NCBI GenBank assembly: GCA_964449565.1
Contig: CAYUZB010000003.1
Coordinates: forward strand, 1 to 64,000
Length of the DNA stretch: 64,000 nucleotides
Direction: 5' to 3'
From: Granulosicoccus sp964449565
Lineage (GTDB): Bacteria > Pseudomonadota > Gammaproteobacteria > Granulosicoccales > Granulosicoccaceae
Positions 16,461 to 25,693 of this stretch are shown one piece after another. Under the pieces are notes generated by a model. That model was not told the DNA's origin and did no database searches. It saw only the letters and a list, made by a program, of their open reading frames with translations. Made by a program: the position numbers and the translations under genes. How positions within the stretch are numbered: position 1 is the stretch's first letter; each line of letters begins with the position of its first letter.

Positions 16461-18293
16461 TTATTCAACCGTAACTGATTTGGCCAGGTTTCGCGGCTGA
16501 TCAACATCAGTACCCTTGATGATGGCCACGTGATACGACAGAAGCTGCAATGGTATCGTGTAAATGATTGGCGCGATCAGTGGGTCGCAAGGTGCAACTT
16601 CAAGCACTTTCATTGTGTCATCACTGGCAAACTTCGCATCTCGATCAGCGAACACATACATCAGGCCGCCACGGGCGCGCACTTCCTCGACATTTGATTT
16701 GAGCTTCTCGACCAATTCATTATTGGGCGCGACGACAATGACAGGCATATCGGCATCTATCAATGCCAACGGTCCATGCTTGAGTTCCCCGGCGGCATAA
16801 GCCTCCGCATGGATATAAGAAATTTCCTTGAGCTTCAAGGCACCTTCCATCGCTATCGGATACTGATCTCCACGTCCGAGAAACAGGCTGTGATGCTTGT
16901 CGGCGAAGTCTTCAGCCAGTGCTTGAATCGCTTCATCCATACCCAGAACCTGCTCGATTTTCGCCGGCAGGCTTTGCAGAGCAGTCACAATTTGCCGCTC
17001 CTTTTCTTTTGTCATGCGTTTGTGATGACCAACTGCGGCGGCCAACATCAACAGACCGGACAACTGCACGGTAAAGGCTTTGGTTGACGCAACGCCAATC
17101 TCGGCCCCTGCTTTCATCAGATACGTCATATCCGATTCGCGAGTCAACGAGGAGCCAGGCACATTACAGATGGTCAGGCTGGTCATATAGCCCTGCTTCT
17201 TCGCCAAACGCAAGGCGGCGAGCGTATCGGCAGTTTCACCTGATTGAGAAAGCGTGACAAAAAGACTGTTGGGTCGAACGAAGGACTGACGATAACGATA
17301 CTCGGATGCAATCTCGACGTTACACGACACGCCAGCAAAATCCTCAAACCAGTATCGCGCCGTCATACCAGCGTGATAGCTGGTTCCACAGGCGATGATC
17401 TGCACATGTTCAACTTTTTTGAGCAAGGATTCAGCGTTTTCACCGAATGCTGAATCAAGTACGACACCCGGGGCAAGGCGGTCTTCCAGTGTTCGTTGAA
17501 TAGCGATCGGTTGCTCGTAAATTTCCTTTTGCATGTAATGGCGATATTTGCCTTTGTCGCTGGCATCGTGCGACAAGGTCGACTCTTCGATCTTGCGAGT
17601 TACCGGATTACCTGTCGCGTCGACCACTGACACTCCAGTGCGAGTGATTTCAGCAACATCACCTTCTTCAAGATAAGCAAAGCGACGTGTTACCGGCAAC
17701 AAGGCCAGCTGATCGGACGCGATAAAATGTTCACCAACACCATAACCAATGACCAAAGGACTACCGGAGCGCGCGACGATCAAATGATCAGGCTTGTTAC
17801 GATCCATGATAACCGTGCCATAAGCGCCATCGAGCTGAGGAACAGCGGCTTGTACAGCTTTGAATAATGAGTCGGCAGACTTGAGCTCATGATCGATCAG
17901 ATGAGCAATGACCTCAGTATCAGTATCAGATACAAATGTGTACCCCAGTCCAGTCAAGTGTTTGCGCAGATCCGCGTGGTTTTCGATAATACCGTTATGC
18001 ACAACTGCGATTCGATCACTTGAAACATGAGGATGTGCGTTTTTCTCGTTTGGCTCGCCATGCGTGGCCCATCGTGTATGCGCGATACCAATGCCACCCG
18101 GCATGCCATGCTCGGCAACTGAATCGACGAGCGCCTTGACCTTGCCAACGCGTCGAATACGATGTAGCTCACCATCGTCGTCAACAGTGGCAATGCCTGC
18201 TGAGTCATAGCCGCGATACTCCAGGCTTTGCAGGCCCATCAACAGTATTTCTGCTATATCTCGTTGTGCAACAGCACCGACGATTCCACACAT
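16461..18293 (-). CDS. glmS: Glutamine-fructose-6-phosphate aminotransferase (isomerizing)
   Basis: A 610-residue cytoplasmic enzyme that makes glucosamine-6-phosphate from fructose-6-phosphate and glutamine, the first step to UDP-GlcNAc for murein and lipopolysaccharide. The N-terminus MCGIVG exposes Cys2 as the class II glutaminase nucleophile (domain about 1-220, with RWATHG and the HNGIIEN loop). Two SIS sugar-isomerase domains follow (about 285-420 and 460-600, with ACGTSYHAG, LSQSGETADT and LGRGDQYPIAMEGALKLKE). The C-terminus ends DQPRNLAKSVTVE as in E. coli GlmS. It lies 14 bases downstream of glmU in one operon. I see no glmS-type ribozyme in front of it. Confidence 0.98.
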   Translation of the reverse strand: MCGIVGAVAQRDIAEILLMGLQSLEYRGYDSAGIATVDDDGELHRIRRVGKVKALVDSVAEHGMPGGIGIAHTRWATHGEPNEKNAHPHVSSDRIAVVHNGIIENHADLRKHLTGLGYTFVSDTDTEVIAHLIDHELKSADSLFKAVQAAVPQLDGAYGTVIMDRNKPDHLIVARSGSPLVIGYGVGEHFIASDQLALLPVTRRFAYLEEGDVAEITRTGVSVVDATGNPVTRKIEESTLSHDASDKGKYRHYMQKEIYEQPIAIQRTLEDRLAPGVVLDSAFGENAESLLKKVEHVQIIACGTSYHAGMTARYWFEDFAGVSCNVEIASEYRYRQSFVRPNSLFVTLSQSGETADTLAALRLAKKQGYMTSLTICNVPGSSLTRESDMTYLMKAGAEIGVASTKAFTVQLSGLLMLAAAVGHHKRMTKEKERQIVTALQSLPAKIEQVLGMDEAIQALAEDFADKHHSLFLGRGDQYPIAMEGALKLKEISYIHAEAYAAGELKHGPLALIDADMPVIVVAPNNELVEKLKSNVEEVRARGGLMYVFADRDAKFASDDTMKVLEVAPCDPLIAPIIYTIPLQLLSYHVAIIKGTDVDQPRNLAKSVTVE

Positions 18294-18307
18294 AAATTCA
18301 GTCTCTT

Positions 18308-19681
18308 TTATTTTTTCTTGACTGGCCGAGACCAGTTTTGAATATCGGTTTGCTTCGCCCGTGTCAGCGACAGCTTGTCTTTGGGTACATTTCGCGTGAT
18401 GGTAGAACCTGCACCCACAGTAGCCCCGCTATGCACCGTAACCGGCGCAACCAGCGCAGAGTTGGAACCAATGAACGCATCATCCTCGATGCTCGTGTGA
18501 TGTTTGTAAGCACCGTCATAGTTACAGGTTATGGTACCGGCGCCTACGTTGACGTTTTCACCCAGGGTTGCATCACCCACATAGCTCAGATGATTGATCT
18601 TGCTACCACGGCCAACAGTTGCATTCTTGGTCTCAACAAAATTGCCAACCTTTGACTCATCAGCACAGCGCGTGCCGGGACGTAAACGGGCAAACGGCCC
18701 AATGTTGGCGTTTTGTCCGACCTCACTATCTTCGAGCACGGAGTTTGCCCGAATGGTCGTGCCATCGGCAATCTTGCTGCCCGAAATCAGGCAATTCGGC
18801 CCGATGCTGACATTACTGCCCAACTCGCATTGGCCTTCAAACACGCAATTGACATCAATTGATACGTCAGTGCCAGTGCGCAATGAACCTCTTATATCGA
18901 TACGTGAAGGATCTGCCAGTGTTACACCGGCGTCCATCAATTCATTGGCCAGTTGCGCCTGATGTAATCGCTCAACGCTGGCGAGCTGGGCGCGACTATT
19001 GATGCCATCCACCTCCCATGCATCATCAGGGTGCACAGCGACAATCGATAGGCCATCCTTGACCGCGAGCTCGTGGATATCCGTCAGATAGTATTCACCC
19101 TGCGCATTATTGCTATCGATGCGAGAGAGCAGGTCTCGCAACAGCCCGCCCTTGATCGAAACCACGCCGGCATTGACTTCGCAAACCCGCAGTTGTTCTG
19201 GCGATGCATCCTTTTGCTCAACTACACCAGTAATGGCGCCAGCATCACGCAAAATGCGTCCGTAGCCAGTTGGGTCGTCCATGATCAGGGTGAGCAAACC
19301 GATGGTTTTCTCATTACAAACATCCAGCAAAGACTGATAAGTCGATGCTCTCGTCAAGGGCACATCCCCATAGGTAATCAACACCGTGTCCTCATCATCG
19401 ATGCCTTCCAGACCTTGCTGCACCGCATGTCCTGTCCCTAGCTGCTCGGTCTGCATGGCCCACACCACGTCATGCTTGATCGTGTTCCGGACCGTTTCGG
19501 CCTCGTGACCGATGACTACATTGATACTGGCCGGTTTGAGGCTGGTGGCGGTATCGAGCACATGGGCCAACAGTGGCTTACCGGCCAGCGGATGCAGTAC
19601 CTTCGGCAAACGAGACTTCATTCGCGTCCCTTTCCCGGCGGCGAGCACAACGATTCGTGTAGGCATGGGTCTGCTAGTCAA
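18308..19681 (-). CDS. glmU: Bifunctional GlcNAc-1-P uridyltransferase / GlcN-1-P acetyltransferase
   Basis: A 457-residue cytoplasmic enzyme for the last two steps to UDP-GlcNAc. The N-terminal pyrophosphorylase domain (about 1-230) has LAAGKGTRMKSRLPKVLHPL, with the GxGTRM signature, and the TYGDVPL motif. The C-terminal left-handed beta-helix (about 250-440) shows hexapeptide repeats (for example VSIGPNCLISGSKIADGTTI and VNVGAGTITCNYDG). Full length for the family. It is first in a glmU-glmS pair. In many gammaproteobacteria this pair directly follows atpC; here it is separated from atpC by the cytochrome gene and the decarboxylase/dioxygenase pair. Confidence 0.98.
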   Translation of the reverse strand: MTSRPMPTRIVVLAAGKGTRMKSRLPKVLHPLAGKPLLAHVLDTATSLKPASINVVIGHEAETVRNTIKHDVVWAMQTEQLGTGHAVQQGLEGIDDEDTVLITYGDVPLTRASTYQSLLDVCNEKTIGLLTLIMDDPTGYGRILRDAGAITGVVEQKDASPEQLRVCEVNAGVVSIKGGLLRDLLSRIDSNNAQGEYYLTDIHELAVKDGLSIVAVHPDDAWEVDGINSRAQLASVERLHQAQLANELMDAGVTLADPSRIDIRGSLRTGTDVSIDVNCVFEGQCELGSNVSIGPNCLISGSKIADGTTIRANSVLEDSEVGQNANIGPFARLRPGTRCADESKVGNFVETKNATVGRGSKINHLSYVGDATLGENVNVGAGTITCNYDGAYKHHTSIEDDAFIGSNSALVAPVTVHSGATVGAGSTITRNVPKDKLSLTRAKQTDIQNWSRPVKKK

Positions 19682-20107
19682 AAAAAGGCGAGATTAACTT
19701 ATTAAATAGCGGACGGCTCGGTAAATTGGTTGAACAATTACCAAAGAAATCGATTGGACTTAGCAGTGAAAGCAGAACCCTCTCACACTGAGGCCCATTC
19801 GGCCCCATGTGGATGGCTCTTTACCACCGTCATGTAATTGGCAGGCCAGGTTTTTTCGTCACTTTCGTGACGGCTGAGCCGCTCGGCATGCCTGTCCCCG
19901 AAGGCTCGAGTCTTTATGGACGGATGAAGACCCGGCCTAAATGCCGGTGTAAAAGACGGCCTAAACGACACTCGAATGATACTGGCGAAATTTCGTGCAA
20001 CTCCGAAGCTGACGAGACTGCCTGACTTCGCCGGCGGGCAATGGGCCCGAACAATTTGAGGCCCACTCAGAACAGGATGTTCTGATCAAGGCCCCGAATC
20101 AGTTGCC
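19682..20107. other. 426-base intergenic region upstream of glmU, no gene seen
   Basis: No coding frame here looks real by composition or homology. The region must hold the glmU promoter and the end of the cytochrome transcript. A small inverted repeat (CAGAACA / TGTTCTG, 20068-20084) lies 24 bases past the cytochrome stop and may take part in termination. An interrupted repeat with GGCC-containing blocks lies around 19790-19806. Nothing resembles a tRNA or a known riboswitch. Confidence 0.5.
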
Positions 20108-20470
20108 TCACTGTTCGAATTTGTAGGGTTCCGCTTCAAGCGTCATGATGTAGGCAACTACATCTTCGATGGCCTGATCGTCTTTGAGAATCTGAGCCAT
20201 CGGGGCCATGATCGCGCCTCCCGTGTCACCTTCGACGGAGCCACGCACGCCTGATTTGAAATTCTTGAGCTGAGACACAAGGTACCACTCGAATTGCCCG
20301 GCAAGTCGCGGAGACTTGATTGCCGCATTGCCCTCTCCATTGACCCCATGGCAACCCGAGCAGACGCCATAAAGCGCTTCTCCACGGTCGGCATTACCAT
20401 CGAAATCTGATGCCATGAGGCCGACAGAAGCCAGCAACAGCAGTGGTGCGCCCAAAAGTGTGAATTTCAT
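20108..20470 (-). CDS. Monohaem class I c-type cytochrome, periplasmic
   Basis: A 120-residue protein when started at the ATG at 20468-20470, which places a signal peptide (MKFTLLGAPLLLLASVGLMA) at the very N-terminus; a longer in-frame start at 20506 would add 12 polar residues and is unlikely. The haem motif CSGCH is at residues 37-41, and the distal Met is in AIMAPMA (about residue 88). The segment PRLAGQFEWYLVSQLKNFKS is typical of small c4/c5-like electron carriers and of cytochromes fused to oxidase subunit II. It presumably carries electrons in the periplasm, but its partner is not in the window. It is divergent from the decarboxylase gene. Confidence 0.9.
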   Translation of the reverse strand: MKFTLLGAPLLLLASVGLMASDFDGNADRGEALYGVCSGCHGVNGEGNAAIKSPRLAGQFEWYLVSQLKNFKSGVRGSVEGDTGGAIMAPMAQILKDDQAIEDVVAYIMTLEAEPYKFEQ

Positions 20471-20603
20471 TCGATTTGCTCTCGATTTGTACTCTGACTG
20501 GACCAAAAATCGGACCGCACCCTTCGGAAATAATTCCGATTTCGACGCTGGTTCCCCAATTTTATTTTAACTTTCGTTAACTACACTGAATCGGGTTGAA
20601 CTC

Positions 20604-20624
20604 CGAGACTGGATTCAAGTCTCG
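20604..20624. promoter_or_regulatory. Inverted repeat in the promoter region of the decarboxylase/dioxygenase operon
   Basis: Perfect 7-bp arms (CGAGACT and AGTCTCG) with a seven-base spacer lie about 40 bases before the first start codon of the operon and about 130 bases from the divergent cytochrome start. A plausible -10-like sequence (GATAATAG) follows at about 20639. Size and position fit an operator for a dimeric regulator, but this is inference only. Confidence 0.35.
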
Positions 20625-20664
20625 ATGTGACATATACAGATAATAGAGATTCATAATAGTCCAG

Positions 20665-22134
20665 ATGGTCACCGCAATTCAATCAGCCACCATGCCGAGA
20701 AATGAAGACCGAATGAACAATGGCGATGCTGAGCTTTTTTCAGAACTAGCCGCTGTCTTGGGCGGCTATGCCAGCGCCCGCACAACAGGAAAGGTGGTCG
20801 AGCACCTGGATTACGCCGCGCTGAAGAGCAAACTCAAGGCGCTCGACATCCAGGTCGGAAGTCAGTCCTGGGACAGCGTGTGGACCACTGTCCACGCCTA
20901 CCTGGACAATAGCGTCAAAACCGCCCATCCCCAGTACTTCAATCAGCTCTGGGCAGGCCAATCGGAGCCCGCTCTGGTCGGCAGCATTATCGAAGCCATT
21001 GCCAACACTTCAATGTACACCTATGAAGTGGCGCCCGTTGCAACCATCATCGAAAACGAGATGCTCAGTGTATTCAAGCGGATCTTCGGCTTCGAATCCG
21101 GCGATGCCCAGGTGACCAGCGGTGGCAGTAACAGTAACTACGTGGCCTTGCTGCTGGCCTTGCATCGGAAATTCCCCGATCTCAAGCAGTCAGGCTTGTA
21201 TGGATTACCAAAATGTGCGGTTTTCGTTTCGAGCGAAGCACACTATTCCATGGACAAGGCATCGGTCATGTCGGGAATCGGGCTTGATTCGCTCTACAAG
21301 ATCCCAACGGACGATCGCGGAGTCATGCGTACCGATGAGCTGCAAAAGCAGATACAGGCCTGCATTGACGAAGGTCGTGTACCCGTGAGCATTATCGGTA
21401 CGGCAGGAACCACCGTGCGGGGCGTCTTTGATGATTTCGAGAGCCTCGCAAAAATTGCCAAAAAATACGATTGCTGGCTCCACGTTGATGGTGCCTGGGG
21501 AGGTGCAGTCGCCTTCTCAAGCGAGCAGCGTCGATTCCTGCAAGGTTTTGACAAGGCCGATTCAATGACCTGGGACGCTCACAAGATGCTCGGTGTACCG
21601 TTGATGTGTGGTGTACTCTTTACCCGAGACACTGGCGGATTTGACCAGGTATGCAATTTGGGCGACACGTCTTACATATTCCACGATAGCGAAGATCGTC
21701 AGGATTTAGGCCCCTACTCGCTACAGTGCGGACGGCGAGTCGATATGCTTAAAATGTGGCTGGAGTATATCTACTATGGTCAAGAGGGTCTTGAGGCCAG
21801 AATTGACCATTTCATGCACCTGTCGGCCATCGCTGAGAAGCGAATCAAAGCGGAACCATCTCTCGAATTGCAAACTGAGCGCTGGATAAACAACATCTGC
21901 TTCCGAAGTACTGTATGTGAGGACGGGGATTTGAACAGTTTCAACAAGGCAGTACGCCAGCGCCTCTATACAACGGGCAGTTCTTTTGTGAATATCGCTT
22001 ACCTGAACGATGATTTGACCATCCGTCTGATCATCACCAATAAGGATGTTACCGAAGCGGACATCCATAAATTCTTCGACTTGTGGCTCGCCGCAGCGGC
22101 AGAAACAAACAAGGAGATGATGCAATGTGCATAG
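20665..22134 (+). CDS. PLP-dependent group II decarboxylase, probable cysteine sulfinate decarboxylase
   Basis: A 489-residue cytoplasmic enzyme of the glutamate/cysteine-sulfinate/aromatic amino acid decarboxylase superfamily. HPQYFNQLWAG (about residues 88-98) matches the substrate-side signature HPxFFNQL of animal GAD and CSAD. TSGGSNSNYVALLLA (151-165) binds the phosphate, HVDGAWGG (273-280) holds the Asp for the pyridine nitrogen, and DAHKMLGVPLMC carries the Schiff-base lysine K307. The gene overlaps by 10 bases a cysteine-dioxygenase-like gene, which points to cysteine sulfinate as substrate and hypotaurine as product. Glutamate, aspartate or diaminobutyrate remain possible substrates. 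An internal ATG at 20713 is an alternative start; neither start has a strong ribosome-binding site. Confidence 0.8.
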   Translation: MVTAIQSATMPRNEDRMNNGDAELFSELAAVLGGYASARTTGKVVEHLDYAALKSKLKALDIQVGSQSWDSVWTTVHAYLDNSVKTAHPQYFNQLWAGQSEPALVGSIIEAIANTSMYTYEVAPVATIIENEMLSVFKRIFGFESGDAQVTSGGSNSNYVALLLALHRKFPDLKQSGLYGLPKCAVFVSSEAHYSMDKASVMSGIGLDSLYKIPTDDRGVMRTDELQKQIQACIDEGRVPVSIIGTAGTTVRGVFDDFESLAKIAKKYDCWLHVDGAWGGAVAFSSEQRRFLQGFDKADSMTWDAHKMLGVPLMCGVLFTRDTGGFDQVCNLGDTSYIFHDSEDRQDLGPYSLQCGRRVDMLKMWLEYIYYGQEGLEARIDHFMHLSAIAEKRIKAEPSLELQTERWINNICFRSTVCEDGDLNSFNKAVRQRLYTTGSSFVNIAYLNDDLTIRLIITNKDVTEADIHKFFDLWLAAAAETNKEMMQCA

Positions 22135-22679
22135 CATTGGACACCATTCTGTCGGATCAGCAAACACATGACGCTCGCGACAAGTTTGCCAACATATTCC
22201 AGCAATTGATGGAAGCAAAGGTATTGACTGCGAACGTCGCGGACAGCCCGTGTGAGCAACGCAAAGCCATTGCCGCGCAACTCACCGAGCTCGCCAGTTC
22301 CCATGAAGAGTGTCTCCAGACACTACCCAGACATGACACCTATAGCCGCCACATCATCGGTACGCAAGACAACTGGGTAGGCTTGATCTGTCGCTGGGAA
22401 CAGAACATTACCTCGACCATTCATGGCCACCCAGGATTTGCCTACTATCAAGTTCTGGGAGGGCGCATTGCCATGGAGTTGTTCGAACCTGTCAGCGCGA
22501 ATGAAGCGACGATGGTGTCAACGACCGAAATGTGTGCCGGTGACAATATCCTCAGTACGCAAAAGGAAGGGCAGTTTGACAACCTCGTGCACCGAATCAG
22601 AACCGAGAGCCCAGGCGTGTTCACACTGCATCTGTACTCGGATAATCCGGCGAAGGGTCAGGTTTTCAAGGCTGTTTAG
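22125..22679 (+). CDS. Cysteine dioxygenase-like cupin
   Basis: A 184-residue cytoplasmic cupin started at the ATG at 22125, which has AAGGAG 9 bases upstream and overlaps the end of the decarboxylase by 10 bases. The features of cysteine dioxygenase are all in order: YSRH (R75, equivalent to the carboxylate-binding Arg), HGH (H100, H102) and VHRI (H156) as the three-histidine iron site, and LHLYSDNP with the second-shell His169 and catalytic Tyr171. The enzyme would oxidise cysteine to cysteine sulfinate with O2, feeding the decarboxylase upstream. A related thiol dioxygenase (for example one using 3-mercaptopropionate) cannot be excluded. The sequence gap starts 40 bases after the stop, so any third gene is hidden. 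Confidence 0.8.
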   Translation: MCIALDTILSDQQTHDARDKFANIFQQLMEAKVLTANVADSPCEQRKAIAAQLTELASSHEECLQTLPRHDTYSRHIIGTQDNWVGLICRWEQNITSTIHGHPGFAYYQVLGGRIAMELFEPVSANEATMVSTTEMCAGDNILSTQKEGQFDNLVHRIRTESPGVFTLHLYSDNPAKGQVFKAV

Positions 22680-22719
22680 AACGGATTGTTGCTTAAACGT
22701 TTACGGCTTCCGGAACGGC

Positions 22720-22819
22720 NNNNNNNNNNNNNNNNNNNNNNNNNNNNNNNNNNNNNNNNNNNNNNNNNNNNNNNNNNNNNNNNNNNNNNNNNNNNNNNNN
22801 NNNNNNNNNNNNNNNNNNN
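22720..22819. other. Assembly gap (100 N)
   Basis: Exactly 100 N, the conventional placeholder for a gap of unknown size. The ten bases before the gap and the ten after it are the same (CCGGAACGGC), so the two contigs may in fact overlap and the true gap may be nil. It lies between the convergent ends of the dioxygenase gene and atpC. Confidence 0.95.
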
Positions 22820-22901
22820 CCGGAACGGCTTATCGCCAGATCCGGGTTCGTAGTTTTAACAGGACTCTCGGTGAGTCACGGCCAGCGGTTTGTTACGCAG
22901 T

Positions 22902-23321
22902 TTATTTACGCAATTTCTTGATCAATTGAAGCTGGGCAGAAGCCTCGGCCAACTGCGATTGAACCGCCTGATAATCAATTTCACCGGGCTTGCTGCCAGC
23001 GAGTGCGGCTTCCGCATCATCCTTGGCTTTCTGCGCTTCGGCTTCGTCAAGCTCTTCTACTCGCAAAGCCGTATCAGCGAGGATCGTCACGACGTAGGGC
23101 TGAACCTCGAGTACACCACCGGAGACATAGATATCGAGCTCTTCGCTATCATCAACCGGCTGGACGCGAATTTCACCGGGCTTGATCCGCGTGATGAAAG
23201 GTGTATGGCCAGGTGCAATACCGACCTCACCCATCTGAGCTGACGCGCTTACGAGTTTCGCCTCGCCAGAGAAAATTTCCTTCTCCGCTGAGACGATCTC
23301 GACATGCAGTGAGGCAGCCAT
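22902..23321 (-). CDS. atpC: F-type ATP synthase epsilon subunit
   Basis: A 139-residue subunit of the central stalk of F1. An N-terminal beta-sandwich (residues about 5-85: VEIVSAEKEIFSGEAKLVSA, APGHTPFITRIKPGEIRV) is followed by a helical hairpin (about 90-139) ending LQLIKKLRK. It links rotation to the c-ring and inhibits ATP hydrolysis. It is the last gene of the atp operon, 3 bases after atpD. Confidence 0.97.
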   Translation of the reverse strand: MAASLHVEIVSAEKEIFSGEAKLVSASAQMGEVGIAPGHTPFITRIKPGEIRVQPVDDSEELDIYVSGGVLEVQPYVVTILADTALRVEELDEAEAQKAKDDAEAALAGSKPGEIDYQAVQSQLAEASAQLQLIKKLRK

Positions 23322-23324
23322 GGC

Positions 23325-24707
23325 TTACGCCGCTTCCTTCTTGGCGTTCTCAACAACTTCTTCGATCGTGCCCTGCATGTAGAACGCTTGTTCTGGCAGG
23401 TGATCGTATTCACCGGCAACGATGCCCTGGAAAGCCGAGATCGTGTCTTTCAACGATACGTACTTGCCCGGAGAACCGGTGAAAACTTCTGCTACGAAGA
23501 ATGGCTGAGACAGGTAACGCTGAACTTTTCGTGCACGAGAAACAACAAGCTTGTCTTCTTCCGAGAGCTCGTCCATGCCGAGGATCGCGATGATGTCACG
23601 CAGTTCTTTATAACGCTGTAGCGTGTTCTGTACGGAACGCGCGGTGTCGTAATGTTCCTGACCAATAACCAATGGGTCGAGCTGGCGGCTGGTGGAATCA
23701 AGTGGATCCACCGCAGGGTAGATACCCAGTTCCGCGATATTTCGAGACAAAACAACGGTTGCATCGAGGTGAGCAAAGGTTGTTGCTGGTGATGGATCGG
23801 TCAAGTCATCAGCCGGTACGTATACGGCCTGAATCGATGTGATCGAACCGGTCTTGGTTGATGTAATACGTTCCTGCAGTGCACCCATCTCTTGCGCCAA
23901 TGTTGGCTGGTAACCTACCGCCGATGGCATACGACCCAACAGTGCAGATACTTCGGTTCCCGCCAGCGTATAGCGATAGATGTTATCGATGAACATCAGA
24001 ACGTCACGACCTTCATCACGGAAGTACTCCGCCATGGTCAGACCGGTCAGGGCCACTCGCAGGCGGTTGCCTGGTGGTTCATTCATCTGACCGTACACGA
24101 GCGATACCTTGTCGAGTACGTTGGAGTCTTTCATCTCATGGTAGAAGTCGTTTCCTTCACGAGTACGCTCACCTACACCTGCAAATACCGAGAAGCCTGA
24201 GTGCTCGATCGCGATGTTACGAATGAGCTCCATCATGTTTACCGTCTTGCCTACACCCGCACCGCCGAAGAGCCCAACCTTTCCGCCCTTGGCGAATGGG
24301 CAAAGCAGATCGATAACCTTGATACCGGTTTCGAGAAGTTCGGTTGAACCGGACTGCTCGGCATAGGAAGGTGGCTCACGGTGAATCGGCATACGCGCTT
24401 CAGTCGCGATCGGGCCAGCTTCATCAATTGGCGAACCCAGTACGTTCATGATTCGGCCAAGCGTTGCTTCGCCCACTGGTACTGAAATGGGTGAACCGGT
24501 GTTGGTCACCACGATACCGCGTTTCAAACCCTCAGAGGTACCCATGGCAATGGTACGAACGATACCGTCGCCCAACTGCCCTTGAACCTCAAGAACCGTT
24601 TCACTGTCTGCCACATTCAGGGCGTCGTAGGTCTTGGGCACTGCATCACGTGGGAATTCCACGTCGATTACCGCGCCAATGATTTCGACAATAGTTCCTG
24701 TACTCAT
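23325..24707 (-). CDS. atpD: F-type ATP synthase beta subunit
   Basis: A 460-residue catalytic subunit of F1. The Walker A sequence GGAGVGKTV, the following NMMELIRNIA, the DELSEED-type loop (GMDELSEEDKLVV) and VYVPADDLTDPSPATTFAHL are all present, and the length equals that of E. coli AtpD. It makes ATP at the catalytic alpha/beta interfaces. It is preceded by atpG (63-base spacer) and followed by atpC. Confidence 0.99.
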   Translation of the reverse strand: MSTGTIVEIIGAVIDVEFPRDAVPKTYDALNVADSETVLEVQGQLGDGIVRTIAMGTSEGLKRGIVVTNTGSPISVPVGEATLGRIMNVLGSPIDEAGPIATEARMPIHREPPSYAEQSGSTELLETGIKVIDLLCPFAKGGKVGLFGGAGVGKTVNMMELIRNIAIEHSGFSVFAGVGERTREGNDFYHEMKDSNVLDKVSLVYGQMNEPPGNRLRVALTGLTMAEYFRDEGRDVLMFIDNIYRYTLAGTEVSALLGRMPSAVGYQPTLAQEMGALQERITSTKTGSITSIQAVYVPADDLTDPSPATTFAHLDATVVLSRNIAELGIYPAVDPLDSTSRQLDPLVIGQEHYDTARSVQNTLQRYKELRDIIAILGMDELSEEDKLVVSRARKVQRYLSQPFFVAEVFTGSPGKYVSLKDTISAFQGIVAGEYDHLPEQAFYMQGTIEEVVENAKKEAA

Positions 24708-24770
24708 CGTCTTTGTCTCGTCTGATAGTTTTAATCTGTATCGAGTTTGTCAGTGCTGATATCGCTACGG

Positions 24771-25634
24771 TCAAACCGCAGCAGCACCACCGACAATCTC
24801 TGAAATCTCTTGTGTAATGGATGCCTGCCGCGCCTTGTTGTAAACAAGTTGCAGCTCACCAATCAGGTCACCGGCATTATCCGATGCGCTCTTCATGGCG
24901 ATCATTCGCGCTGACATTTCACAGGCGACATTCTCAACGACCGCTTGATATACCAAGGACTCGATATAACGTGTCATCAGGTAATCAACCACTTCCTTGG
25001 CATCCGGTTCGTAGATGTAATCCCAATGGTGCTGAAGTTTTTCATCAACGTCGGGTGCTGCGGGCAACAGCTGTGTGACCTGCGGCGATTGCGTCATCGT
25101 GTTAACGAATTCATTCTCGACAACATACAGGCGATCAATACGGCCTTCGTCATAGGCATCGAGCATGACGCGAACCGAACCAATCAGTTCAGCAAGCTCA
25201 GGTGCATCGCCAAGGTCTGCAACCTTACCGACAATATTGCCACCCATACGGCTGAAAAATTGTGCCGCCTTCTTGCCGATTGTGACGACATCGATTTCGG
25301 CACCCTTTTCTGACCACTCGCTCATTGATCCAACAGCAGCCTTGAATGCATTGGTGTTCAAGCCACCACACAGGCCACGATCAGTCGAGACAACGATGTA
25401 TCCCACCCGCTTTACATCCGGACGATCCATCAGATAGGGGTGCTGGTATTCCACGTTGGCCGATGCCACGTGACCAATCACACTGCGCATCTTCTGCGCA
25501 TACGGACGATTCGCCCGCATGCGATCCTGCGCCTTGCGCATCTTGGACGCCGCCACCATTTCCATGGCCTTGGTGATCTTCTGAGTATTTTGAATACTCT
25601 TGATCTGCGTACGTATCTCTTTACCTGAAGCCAT
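24771..25634 (-). CDS. atpG: F-type ATP synthase gamma subunit
   Basis: A 287-residue rotor shaft subunit. The N-terminal helix (IRTQIKSIQNTQKITKAMEMVAASKMRKAQ) and the C-terminal helix (MIAMKSASDNAGDLIGELQLVYNKARQ) form the coiled coil inside the alpha3beta3 ring. The DRGLCGGLN motif of the family is seen near residue 85. Full length, in order between atpA and atpD. Confidence 0.98.
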   Translation of the reverse strand: MASGKEIRTQIKSIQNTQKITKAMEMVAASKMRKAQDRMRANRPYAQKMRSVIGHVASANVEYQHPYLMDRPDVKRVGYIVVSTDRGLCGGLNTNAFKAAVGSMSEWSEKGAEIDVVTIGKKAAQFFSRMGGNIVGKVADLGDAPELAELIGSVRVMLDAYDEGRIDRLYVVENEFVNTMTQSPQVTQLLPAAPDVDEKLQHHWDYIYEPDAKEVVDYLMTRYIESLVYQAVVENVACEMSARMIAMKSASDNAGDLIGELQLVYNKARQASITQEISEIVGGAAAV

Positions 25635-25693
25635 CTTATTGCCTGCTCAGATCGTGTATGTGGTCAACGTTAACCGGGAATCCGATAGTCGGA

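Noticed and set aside
19783..19971. A 62-residue frame in the glmU-cytochrome spacer
   Set aside because: Arg/His/Pro-rich translation without a start context; no sign of a protein.
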